DNA from: CAYUNT01 sp964446285
GTDB lineage: Bacteria; Sumerlaeota; Sumerlaeia; SLMS01; CAYUNT01
Direction of reading: 5' to 3'
Length of the DNA: 5,085 nt
NCBI GenBank assembly: GCA_964446285.1
Contig: CAYUNT010000269.1
Coordinates: 1 to 5,085 of the forward strand
The notes below the pieces were generated by a model. It searched no databases. It saw only the letters and a program-made list of their open reading frames with translations, and was not told the DNA's origin. A program made the translations under genes and the position numbers. Positions 1 through 5,085 of the stretch are shown piece after piece. Position 1 is the stretch's first letter; every line of letters starts with the position of its first letter.

Positions 1-1387
1 AGGGCGTGGCAGTGGGGGCAGCCGCCGCGTTGCCGTTCGAGTTGCTGAAAAGATCGATGTCGGGATCGCTGCTGGCGTGGCCGCCTTGGGTTTTATGTTG
101 GGCAGCTGTCCGGGCATTTTTAACTACATCGACCGTCCAGCGCGAACGCCCATCGAGAGAATTGAAAATTCGAGGCCATGCGGTTGATATTTCACGCAAC
201 GCCGCCAGCTGGTCTGCCCGTGCGGCCGCCTCTTTCTCGGCTTCCCATCGAACGCTGATGCGAAGAGTGTCCGGGTCTTCCATTGCGCCTTCGCCCGCCA
301 GGATGGCGCTGTTGCCCAGCGCGCGATCCATCAGCCAGGACAATTCCTCCCATTCTTTATCCACGAACTCCTGAGCCTTAGGCGTTTGTGGCGTTCCTGG
401 CGTCTCCGGCGCGGATTCCGCTTTTGCTTTCGCTCTTTTTTTCATCCATTGTTCGGCAAATTCTCTGGGCTGGCGCATGGCAAACGCCAGGGGTTTTCCG
501 CTCGGGACTTTATCCCACAGGTTGTTTTCCTGGCGCTCCGGCTGAGGGTGGCGGCCTTTGGAAACACGCGCGGCGCGCCCAAGGCGGTCCGAAGCGTTTT
601 CGAGGCGGCTGGCGTCGTTCGAGATCAGAATCAGGCCATCGTGAAACTCCGCGGACAATCCGCTTCCAACCCACTTGCCGGGTTGCCCGTCCTCGGGCGT
701 GTTGCTTGACGCGTCTTGCGAGGCATGATCCGGCTCTCGATCCTTCTGTTCCTCTCCACCTCCTAAGTTTTCAGCGGAATAGCGAGGATCCACAGCGCTC
801 AGAAGTCTTTTCACGCGCCGCTCAATCAGTGCATGACGCCGCTTCAGGTTCAGGCACGCCAGCCACGGCGTCCCGCGTTTGCCGGGACCGGCGGCTGGTC
901 CCCAAAACTCGCTGCCGCCTGCCTCCAACGGGGAGGAAGGGGAATTTTGCACTTCTGGCGCCGCGCCCGCCGCCGCGTCCGCCGCCGCCTCCACGTTATA
1001 AATCCAAACCGTAATTTCTGGATGAAGGATGAATTTGATCGAACCCCAAAGAGGCTCCGGGTCTGCTTCGGGCGCGCTTTGGCGCCGCAGAATCGCCGTG
1101 AAAAGCGCGCGGGCCATTGGTTCCTGATCGCCCGCCCAGCGCGCCTGCAAGACCATGCGTGCGTCTTTGCTTGCATACCATCGCGGGTCGGTGGGCGGGG
1201 TAATTCGAAGCCATACAGTGGCCAAATACGCTGCCAGCAACAGGAAAAGCACGACAAGCGAGGCGAATGCCGCCGCCCATGCGCGCCGGCGAATTCGCGC
1301 CGCACTCGCTCCATCGGCCGAATCCGCGGAGGCGCCCGGTTTTCCGCGCCCGGGACGCGCGCCCGATGCCCGCCACCAACTGCTCAT
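1..1387 (-). CDS. Membrane-anchored protein of unknown function, 3' end beyond the left window edge
   Basis: I do not recognise this gene. Reading the minus strand from the ATG at 1387, the frame stays open for 462 codons to the window edge, so the C-terminus is missing. An in-frame TAA (1402-1400) lies five codons upstream, so this ATG is the earliest possible start. AGGA sits 5 nt before it. Visible layout: residues 1-35 are a Gly/Ala/Ser/Arg-rich cytoplasmic tail ending in RIRRR. Residues 36-60 are one strongly hydrophobic segment (core LVVLFLLLAAYLATVW), a signal anchor placing the rest outside the membrane. Folded-looking blocks lie near 66-132, 172-204, 238-315 and 338-432. They are separated by low-complexity linkers: the Ala-rich 133-145, the acidic/Gln/Ser stretch 205-237, and Lys/Ala/Pro/Thr-rich 318-338. 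The block near 246-270 (FHDGLILISNDASRLENASD) loosely recalls exported DUF3352-like proteins, but this is a weak inference. No catalytic motif is seen. It may be co-transcribed with apt upstream. Confidence 0.8.
   Translation of the reverse strand, partial: MSSWWRASGARPGRGKPGASADSADGASAARIRRRAWAAAFASLVVLFLLLAAYLATVWLRITPPTDPRWYASKDARMVLQARWAGDQEPMARALFTAILRRQSAPEADPEPLWGSIKFILHPEITVWIYNVEAAADAAAGAAPEVQNSPSSPLEAGGSEFWGPAAGPGKRGTPWLACLNLKRRHALIERRVKRLLSAVDPRYSAENLGGGEEQKDREPDHASQDASSNTPEDGQPGKWVGSGLSAEFHDGLILISNDASRLENASDRLGRAARVSKGRHPQPERQENNLWDKVPSGKPLAFAMRQPREFAEQWMKKRAKAKAESAPETPGTPQTPKAQEFVDKEWEELSWLMDRALGNSAILAGEGAMEDPDTLRISVRWEAEKEAAARADQLAALREISTAWPRIFNSLDGRSRWTVDVVKNARTAAQHKTQGGHASSDPDIDLFSNSNGNAAAAPTATP
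953..991 (-). repeat. Ala-rich xAAA linker repeat inside the unknown membrane protein
   Basis: On the minus strand this GCG-rich stretch encodes residues 133-145, EAAADAAAGAAPE. It is three successive units of one variable residue followed by Ala-Ala(-Ala), with a 12-bp period at the DNA level. It looks like a flexible or helical linker between two folded parts. Such GC-rich triplet runs are prone to length change by slippage. Confidence 0.6.
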
Positions 1388-1392
1388 CTTGA

Positions 1393-1396
1393 TCCT
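1393..1396 (-). promoter_or_regulatory. Ribosome binding site of the unknown membrane protein
   Basis: AGGA on the minus strand lies 5 nt before the ATG at 1387. It lies inside the five codons between the upstream in-frame TAA (1402-1400) and the ATG, and supports that start. The match to the Shine-Dalgarno core is short, so strength is modest. Confidence 0.5.
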
Positions 1397-1410
1397 GCCT
1401 TAATTCTCAA

Positions 1411-1483
1411 GCCACCAAGACACCAAGACATGAAGCCCCATGAAAAAAGGCCCTGTTTCTTTGCGCCCTTGTGTCTTTGAGGC
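1411..1483. repeat. Imperfect inverted repeat between apt and the membrane-protein gene
   Basis: The left arm CCACCAAGACACCAAG (1412-1427) faces the right arm CTTGTGTCTTTGAGG (1468-1482). The reverse complement of the right arm, CCTCAAAGACACAAG, matches the left arm at about 13 of 16 positions with one gap. G1411 and C1483 extend the pairing by one. About 40 nt lie between the arms. The left arm is itself a tandem of CCACCAAGA and CACCAAGACA. It fills most of the 114-bp gap between the two minus-strand genes. It could be a dispersed palindromic repeat or act as a transcript-end or mRNA-stabilising hairpin for apt. A competing weak fold for minus-strand transcripts (AGGCC 1485-1481 with GGCCT 1452-1448, followed by a run of Ts) would resemble an intrinsic terminator, but its loop is about 28 nt. 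Confidence 0.55.
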
Positions 1484-1501
1484 CTGCGTTCAAGACAAGG
1501 A

Positions 1502-2014
1502 CTAAAACCGGATCAGAGTGAAATAGGGCCGCCCGCCCAATTTGTCGCGCCCTTTGAGAAATGAGAGTTCAATAATTGTGGCAATCTCCACAACTTGCGC
1601 CCCGAATTTATCGACCAGCCGGCACGCCGCCGCCAGCGTTCCGCCGGTAGCCAGAAGGTCGTCCAGAATCAGAACCCGGTCCGATTTTGTCAGCGCATCC
1701 TTGTGCATTTCCACTGTGGCCGATCCATATTCGAGATCGTAAGTTTCCTGGAAGGTTTCCGCGGGGAGTTTTCCGCGTTTGCGCACGGGAACGAAGCCCG
1801 CGCCGAGGCGATTGGCCAGCGCGCCGCCGAAGATGAATCCGCGCGATTCGACGCCGACGATTTGCGTTATCCCCTTGCCTTCGTATCGTTTGGCCAGTTG
1901 GTCGATTGTTTCGGCAAATGCCTTTGCATCCTGCAACAGCGGAGTGATGTCCTTGAACTGAATTCCTGGAATGGGGAAGTCAGGAATGTTGCGGATTTTT
2001 TGGCTCAGGTCCAT
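1502..2014 (-). CDS. apt: Adenine phosphoribosyltransferase
   Basis: Cytosolic purine-salvage enzyme converting adenine plus PRPP to AMP plus pyrophosphate. The 170-residue product matches the usual family length and is a complete type I phosphoribosyltransferase. Residues 9-27 carry the Apt signature (NIPDFPIPGIQFKDITPLL). VGVESRGFIFG at 53-63 is a conserved core segment. RKRGKLP at 78-84 leads into the flexible catalytic loop and YDLEYG (92-97). VLILDDLLATGGT at 114-126 is the PRPP-binding motif with the paired aspartates D118 and D119. I chose the ATG at 2014 because GAGGAG lies 10 nt upstream and the protein then begins MDLSQKIRNIPDFP, as in known Apt proteins. The frame could start 14 codons earlier only at a TTG (2056) without a good ribosome binding site. 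It is transcribed divergently from fbaB. No damage or odd residues are seen. Confidence 0.97.
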   Translation of the reverse strand: MDLSQKIRNIPDFPIPGIQFKDITPLLQDAKAFAETIDQLAKRYEGKGITQIVGVESRGFIFGGALANRLGAGFVPVRKRGKLPAETFQETYDLEYGSATVEMHKDALTKSDRVLILDDLLATGGTLAAACRLVDKFGAQVVEIATIIELSFLKGRDKLGGRPYFTLIRF

Positions 2015-2024
2015 TGGCGCATTA

Positions 2025-2030
2025 CTCCTC
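2025..2030 (-). promoter_or_regulatory. Ribosome binding site deciding the apt start
   Basis: GAGGAG on the minus strand is a near-ideal Shine-Dalgarno sequence 10 nt before the ATG at 2014. It selects this ATG over the upstream in-frame TTG at 2056. An out-of-frame ATG (2022-2020) lies between the site and the start; that frame runs into a TGA after five codons. Confidence 0.8.
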
Positions 2031-2230
2031 GGGTTAAATGGAGGACTGACCCCCAAAGCGATTCAAACCGGATGCCCCGGCTTCAAATCCCATGATGCGT
2101 CTGGCGCGCTCTCCAGGCAAGCTAAGTCCTTCGAGGCTTCTTTATTCATTTTCGCACAAGAAGAACGCAGGGGGACCGCTCATTTATGGCGATCTTAACG
2201 ATTTCTTAAACAAAACACCCCCAAAACAGC

Positions 2231-2260
2231 TTGATGGGCAGGGGGCATTCGCAAGATACT
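2231..2260 (+). promoter_or_regulatory. Candidate sigma70 promoter for fbaB
   Basis: TTGATG (2231-2236; four of six consensus matches) and GATACT (2255-2260; four of six) are spaced by 18 nt. Transcription would begin near 2267, giving a leader of roughly 70 nt that includes the hairpin at 2278-2306. Both hexamers are imperfect and promoter rules for this organism are unknown, so this is a guess from spacing and similarity. Confidence 0.3.
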
Positions 2261-2277
2261 TGTTGATTGATGCGCAA

Positions 2278-2306
2278 GGATGCCCGCTTTTTTGCGGATT
2301 TCATCC
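2278..2306 (+). other. Hairpin in the fbaB leader
   Basis: GGATG (2278-2282) pairs with CATCC (2302-2306). Inside it CCGC (2284-2287) pairs with GCGG (2294-2297) around a TTTTTT loop, leaving a one-by-four internal loop. It ends 16 nt before the ribosome binding site AGGGAG. It could affect mRNA stability or translation of fbaB. It is not a typical terminator, since no T-tract follows the stem. Short stems like this can also arise by chance. Confidence 0.35.
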
Positions 2307-2339
2307 CCGCTATATCTCTGATAGGGAGTCTTTAGAACC

Positions 2340-3422
2340 ATGAGCACCGGCAAATGCGCCTCGGGCGCAGACATCGCTAAAATTCGCGAACTTCTTGGCA
2401 AAGATGCGGACTCGCTGCTTGCGCATAAGCCCAAAGTCCCCTCTTCCGCCCTTCATCTTCCCGGTCCGGATGCTGTGGACCGGATTTTTGGACTTTCCGA
2501 CCGTTCGCCGCGCGTTCTGCGCTCTCTTCAGGAGATCGCGGGCCACGGTCGCCTCGCCGGCACGGGATATGTCTCGATTCTGCCCGTCGATCAGGGCATC
2601 GAGCACAGCGCCGGCGCCAGCTTCGCACCCAATCCCGATTACTTTGACCCCGAAAACATCATCAAACTGGCCATCGAGGGCGGATGCAACGCCGTCGCTT
2701 CGACGCTTGGTGTTCTGGCCGCCTGCTCGCGCAAATACGCGCATAAAATCCCCTTCATCGTGAAAATCAACCACAACGAGTTCATCTCTTACCCGAACAA
2801 ATACGACCAGATCATGTTCTCCAGCGTCGAGCAGGCCTTTGAACTCGGCGCGGTGGCCGTCGGCGCGACCATCTATTACGGCAGCGACGAATCCACCCGC
2901 CAGATTCAGGAAGTCTCCAAAGCGTTCGAAATCGCCCACGACCTCGGCATGGCCACGGTTCTTTGGTGCTATCTGCGCAACTCGGCCTTCAAGAAAGACG
3001 GCGTGGACTACCACACCTCGGCCGACCTCACCGGACAGGCCAATCACCTCGGCGTGACGATCAAGGCCGACATCATCAAGCAGAAACTCGCCACGAACAA
3101 TGGCGGCTACAACGCCCTGCAGTTCGGCAAGACCAACAAGAAGGTCTATACCGACCTGACCACCGATCACCCGATCGACCTCTGCCGTTACCAGGTGCTC
3201 AATTGCTACGCGGGCCGCAGCGGACTGATCAACTCGGGCGGCGAGAGCAAGGGCGCAAGCGACTTGGCCGACGCCGTGTTCACCGCCGTGGTCAATAAGC
3301 GCGCGGGCGGCATGGGCCTCATCAGCGGACGCAAGGCCTTCCAGCGCCCGCTCAAGGAAGGCGTCGCCCTGCTCAATGCGATTCAGGACGTCTATCTCTG
3401 CAAAGACGTTACGATTGCCTGA
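2340..3422 (+). CDS. fbaB: Class I fructose-bisphosphate aldolase, DhnA/FbaB type
   Basis: Cytosolic Schiff-base aldolase that reversibly splits fructose 1,6-bisphosphate into glyceraldehyde 3-phosphate and dihydroxyacetone phosphate, in glycolysis and gluconeogenesis. The 360-residue product is close in length to E. coli FbaB (about 350) and resembles it throughout, from LLGKDADSLLAHK (18-30) to the C-terminal VTIA. ILPVDQGIEHSAG (80-92) holds the conserved aspartate D84. FIVKINHNE (139-147) and VLWCYLRNSAFKKDGVDYH (207-225) are family blocks. In ADIIKQK (243-249), K247 is the likely Schiff-base lysine by alignment. LINSGGES (296-303) and GLISGRKAF (326-334) would form the phosphate-binding region. 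The barrel is complete and shows no missing key residue. The ATG at 2340 follows AGGGAG (2323-2328) by 11 nt, and the N-terminus aligns with FbaB. A strong terminator follows. Some members of this superfamily use other aldol substrates, but the full-length FbaB likeness makes that unlikely. Confidence 0.96.
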   Translation: MSTGKCASGADIAKIRELLGKDADSLLAHKPKVPSSALHLPGPDAVDRIFGLSDRSPRVLRSLQEIAGHGRLAGTGYVSILPVDQGIEHSAGASFAPNPDYFDPENIIKLAIEGGCNAVASTLGVLAACSRKYAHKIPFIVKINHNEFISYPNKYDQIMFSSVEQAFELGAVAVGATIYYGSDESTRQIQEVSKAFEIAHDLGMATVLWCYLRNSAFKKDGVDYHTSADLTGQANHLGVTIKADIIKQKLATNNGGYNALQFGKTNKKVYTDLTTDHPIDLCRYQVLNCYAGRSGLINSGGESKGASDLADAVFTAVVNKRAGGMGLISGRKAFQRPLKEGVALLNAIQDVYLCKDVTIA

Positions 3423-3424
3423 CA

Positions 3425-3441
3425 AACCGCAAACGGCGGTT
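3425..3441 (+). other. Small hairpin just after the fbaB stop
   Basis: AACCGC (3425-3430) and GCGGTT (3436-3441) form a perfect 6-bp stem with a 5-nt loop, starting three bases after the fbaB stop codon. No T-tract follows, so it is unlikely to terminate alone. It could protect the 3' end of the mRNA or simply precede the main terminator 22 nt downstream. Confidence 0.4.
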
Positions 3442-3463
3442 CGTGACAACTAAAATCATGTGC

Positions 3464-3513
3464 CCGGCGCGGTTTTTGCATTCCAAAGGCGGAAACCGCG
3501 CCGGATTTATTTT
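3464..3513 (+). terminator. Intrinsic terminator of fbaB
   Basis: CCGGCGCGGTTT (3464-3475) and AAACCGCGCCGG (3493-3504) are perfect 12-bp complementary arms, GC-rich at the base, around a 17-nt loop. They are followed at once by ATTTATTTT (3505-3513). The T-rich tail lies only on the plus-strand side, so it should act on transcripts coming from fbaB. It probably separates fbaB from the transporter gene downstream. Confidence 0.85.
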
Positions 3514-3628
3514 CGGCTGGTTCCGGGTTCGGTTTTGAGGCGATGGGGGTGAGAAGAGGGGGTGGGGCATCTGGAGGAAGGAACCACGCCGCGACGGAAT
3601 TTTTTCCAGACTGCGAGGCTGACGCCGC
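3514..3628. other. Leader region of the MFS transporter gene
   Basis: This stretch runs from the fbaB terminator to the transporter start. It is G-rich (3541-3580) and carries no convincing -35/-10 pair. A 6-bp inverted repeat, TCTGGA (3570-3575) with TCCAGA (3605-3610), surrounds a loop that contains GGAA and TTTTTT. It could be a leader hairpin or an operator-like site, but the match is short. GAGG (3615-3618) is the likely ribosome binding site, 10 nt before the ATG. Confidence 0.4.
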
Positions 3629-5020
3629 ATGACGGACGAAGCGCTTATTCGAAGAAATACTCTGCTGGCGGTGGTCGCAGCTTCCTTCCTGACGCCATTC
3701 ATGGGCAGTTCGATTGATTTGGCCATCCCCAGCATTGGCAAGCAATTTGGGGCGAACGCCTTTCTTTTGGGGTGGATGGTGGCGAGTTACTTGCTCGCCT
3801 CGGCGGCGTTTTTGCTCCCGTTCGGGAAGGTGGCGGACATTATTGGGCGCAGAAAGGTGTTTGTTGCCGGGATTTCCGGCTTCACCCTGTTTTCGCTTTT
3901 GTGCGGGTTCTCGCAAAGCATTAAAATGCTGATTGCGCTCAGGGTGTTTCAGGGAATTTCCAGCGCGATGATCTTTGGAACCGGAATGGCCATTCTGACC
4001 TCTGTGTTTCCGGCGAGCGAACGGGGGCGGGTGCTGGGCATCAATACGGCGGCGGTATATACGGGCTTGTCGCTTGGACCTGTGCTGGGAGGGGCCATAA
4101 ACCACTTTTGGGGATGGCGGTTCATCTTTTACACCAACGCGGCCGTCGGCGTGGCGGCGCTGCATTTCATCCGGAAACTCAAGGGCGACTGGCGCGGCGC
4201 GGAAGGCCAGAAACTCGATTGGGCGGGTTCGGTGATGTGCGCGGGCCTGCTGTATGGCGTGTCGTCTATCGCGAGGTCGACGCTTGCGCGGGCATTTGTT
4301 GGCGCAGGAATCGTATTGCTGTTTTCCTTTATTGTGTATGAAGGGCGCGTGAAGTCGCCTTTGCTGGACCTGAAATTGTTCAATTCTAACGCGGTCTTTG
4401 CCTTTTCCAACCTGGCCGCGCTCATCAATTACAGCGCGACATTTGCCGTGGGCTATATGCTGTCTGTGTATTTGCAGCTGGCGCGCGGATTCGATTCGCA
4501 AAAGGCCGGCATGATCCTGCTGGCGCAACCGATTGTGATGGCCGCGCTGTCTCCGCTGGCGGGGCGGCTCTCCGATAGAGTGGAGCCGCGCAAAATCGCA
4601 TCCGCCGGCATGGCGATTATGGTGATCTGCCTCATTGCCTTTGCGCAGATCGGCCCGAAAACGCCGCCAGCCGCCCTGGCTGCCGTTTTGCTGTTTTTTG
4701 GCGGCGGGCTGGCGTTGTTTTCGTCGCCCAATACCAACGCCGTCATGAGCGCCGTGGACCGCCGCGATTATGGGATTGCGTCCTCAACGCTCGGCACCAT
4801 GCGCCTGATCGGACAAGCGGTCAGCATGGCCATCGTCACACTGGTGATGACCGCGCACCTCGGCAACGTGGAACTGGCGGCAGCGCCCACGGAGCGTTTG
4901 CTTTCGAGCATCGGCATGGTGTTTTATATTCTGGCGGCGCTTTCGTTTGGCGGGATTTTCGCTTCTCTGGCCAGGGGAAATCTGCGCAAAGCAGCGGCCA
5001 TGCCCCAGGCGGCGAAATAG
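3629..5020 (+). CDS. MFS transporter, 14-segment DHA2 (EmrB/QacA-like) drug exporter family
   Basis: Inner-membrane secondary transporter. The DHA2 family exports hydrophobic or cationic compounds by proton antiport; the substrate here cannot be read from sequence. The 463 residues contain about 14 hydrophobic segments (near 11-30, 46-64, 77-95, 99-123, 135-157, 162-181, 197-214, 221-238, 257-280, 292-312, 324-342, 347-367, 388-408, 427-447). Motifs: SSIDLAIPSI (27-36) with D30 in segment 1; motif A GKVADIIGRRK (66-76); motif B with R105 in LIALRVFQG (101-109); antiporter motif C GLSLGPVLGGAI (146-157); and a second motif-A-like loop PLAGRLSDRVEPRK (309-322). SSPNTNAVMSAV (365-376) is typical of this family. 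The ATG at 3629 is preceded by GAGG at 10 nt and leaves a short cytoplasmic N-terminus. No regulator or membrane-fusion partner is next to it in the window. The preceding terminator suggests its own promoter. Confidence 0.93.
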   Translation: MTDEALIRRNTLLAVVAASFLTPFMGSSIDLAIPSIGKQFGANAFLLGWMVASYLLASAAFLLPFGKVADIIGRRKVFVAGISGFTLFSLLCGFSQSIKMLIALRVFQGISSAMIFGTGMAILTSVFPASERGRVLGINTAAVYTGLSLGPVLGGAINHFWGWRFIFYTNAAVGVAALHFIRKLKGDWRGAEGQKLDWAGSVMCAGLLYGVSSIARSTLARAFVGAGIVLLFSFIVYEGRVKSPLLDLKLFNSNAVFAFSNLAALINYSATFAVGYMLSVYLQLARGFDSQKAGMILLAQPIVMAALSPLAGRLSDRVEPRKIASAGMAIMVICLIAFAQIGPKTPPAALAAVLLFFGGGLALFSSPNTNAVMSAVDRRDYGIASSTLGTMRLIGQAVSMAIVTLVMTAHLGNVELAAAPTERLLSSIGMVFYILAALSFGGIFASLARGNLRKAAAMPQAAK

Positions 5021-5030
5021 GGCAAATAAG

Positions 5031-5057
5031 GGACGAAAAGGACCAAAAGGACGCGAG
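5031..5057. repeat. 9-bp tandem GGACnAAAA repeat after the MFS gene
   Basis: Three adjoining 9-bp units read GGACGAAAA (5031-5039), GGACCAAAA (5040-5048) and GGACGCGAG (5049-5057). A looser related unit, GGCAAATAA (5021-5029), stands before them. The array begins directly after the transporter stop codon. It may be one arm of a longer palindromic intergenic element whose other arm lies beyond the window. No terminator is visible for the transporter gene within the remaining bases. Confidence 0.5.
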
Positions 5058-5085
5058 AGAATTAGGCAGGGTCTGGCGGCGGGGG

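Larger units (their letters stand above)
2015..2339. other. Divergent intergenic region between apt and fbaB
   Basis: These 325 bp separate two genes transcribed away from each other, so promoters for both should lie here. The apt-proximal part holds the apt ribosome binding site and a weak interrupted palindrome near 2070-2099 (GATTCAAACCGG against CCGGCTTCAAATC). The middle (2145-2220) is AT-richer, as expected for promoters, but no minus-strand promoter for apt stands out; TTTAAG and CATAAA spaced by about 16 nt are only weak matches. The fbaB side carries a candidate sigma70 promoter (2231-2260), a leader hairpin (2278-2306) and the fbaB ribosome binding site AGGGAG (2323-2328). I see no purine riboswitch, tRNA or protein-binding site I can name. 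Confidence 0.6.

Noticed and set aside
850..1379. Minus-strand frames at 850-1314 and 996-1379
   Set aside because: They are out of frame with the longer 462-codon frame on the same strand, are Arg-rich, and lack the clean signal anchor.
388..1480. Plus-strand open frames at 388-1014 and 833-1480
   Set aside because: They are Arg/Pro-rich antisense shadows of the minus-strand membrane-protein gene, which has a continuous frame, start signal and transmembrane anchor.
1441..1485. AGGCC/GGCCT with a following T-run as an apt terminator
   Set aside because: The stem is only 5 bp with a loop of about 28 nt, and it competes with the better-paired inverted repeat at 1411-1483, so I mention it there but do not call it.
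2015..2056. A longer apt starting at position 2056
   Set aside because: That start is a TTG without a good ribosome binding site. The ATG at 2014 has GAGGAG 10 nt upstream and gives the normal Apt N-terminus.
2060..2105. TTCAAATCC and GGTTTGAATC resembling a tRNA T-loop
   Set aside because: No acceptor stem, anticodon arm or D arm can be built around either copy on either strand. The pair is only a weak interrupted palindrome.
2311..2316. TATATC as a -10 element just before fbaB
   Set aside because: It has no usable -35 at the right spacing, and transcription would begin at about the Shine-Dalgarno sequence itself.
2310..3449. A 379-codon open frame on the minus strand covering the whole aldolase gene
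   Set aside because: It lies antisense to fbaB, whose protein matches a known family end to end. The antisense product resembles nothing known and is explained by codon bias in GC-rich DNA.
3392..4528. A 378-codon minus-strand frame opposite the MFS gene
   Set aside because: It is Arg/His/Gln-rich with no recognisable domain, and the plus strand encodes a clear transporter with its motifs in place.

Overview
The window comes from a bacterium with moderately high GC (by eye) and compact bacterial gene organisation. It holds four protein-coding genes. Three are recognisable by family: adenine phosphoribosyltransferase, an FbaB/DhnA-type class I fructose-bisphosphate aldolase, and a 14-segment MFS exporter. 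The fourth is a large, unrecognised membrane-anchored protein. No gene here is lineage-specific enough to name a phylum. Short palindromic or periodic repeats of the CCACCAAGACACC and GGACCAAAAGGAC types between genes remind me of uncultured environmental lineages (planctomycete/verrucomicrobial and neighbouring candidate phyla), but that is an impression from memory, not evidence.

Layout. Positions 1-1387, minus strand: the N-terminal 462 codons of a gene that leaves the window at its left edge. It has an N-terminal transmembrane anchor and a long exported region broken by low-complexity linkers. Positions 1388-1501: a short gap containing an imperfect inverted repeat. Positions 1502-2014, minus strand: apt. 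Positions 2015-2339: a divergent intergenic region carrying the leaders of apt and the aldolase gene. Positions 2340-3422, plus strand: fbaB. Positions 3423-3628: an intergenic region with a strong intrinsic terminator (perfect 12-bp stem followed by a T-rich tail). Positions 3629-5020, plus strand: the MFS exporter. Positions 5021-5085: a 9-bp-periodic, GGAC-rich stretch cut by the window end.

The genes do not form an obvious pathway. apt (purine salvage) and fbaB (glycolysis/gluconeogenesis) are housekeeping genes transcribed away from each other. The MFS gene is separated from fbaB by a terminator and is probably an independent transcript. The unknown membrane protein lies downstream of apt on the same strand with a 114-bp gap, so co-transcription is possible but not shown.

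I see no CRISPR array, transposase, rRNA or tRNA, and no convincing new multi-gene system. The items most worth a second look are the unrecognised membrane-anchored gene, which is open for its whole visible length with no stop, and the two different intergenic repeat elements.
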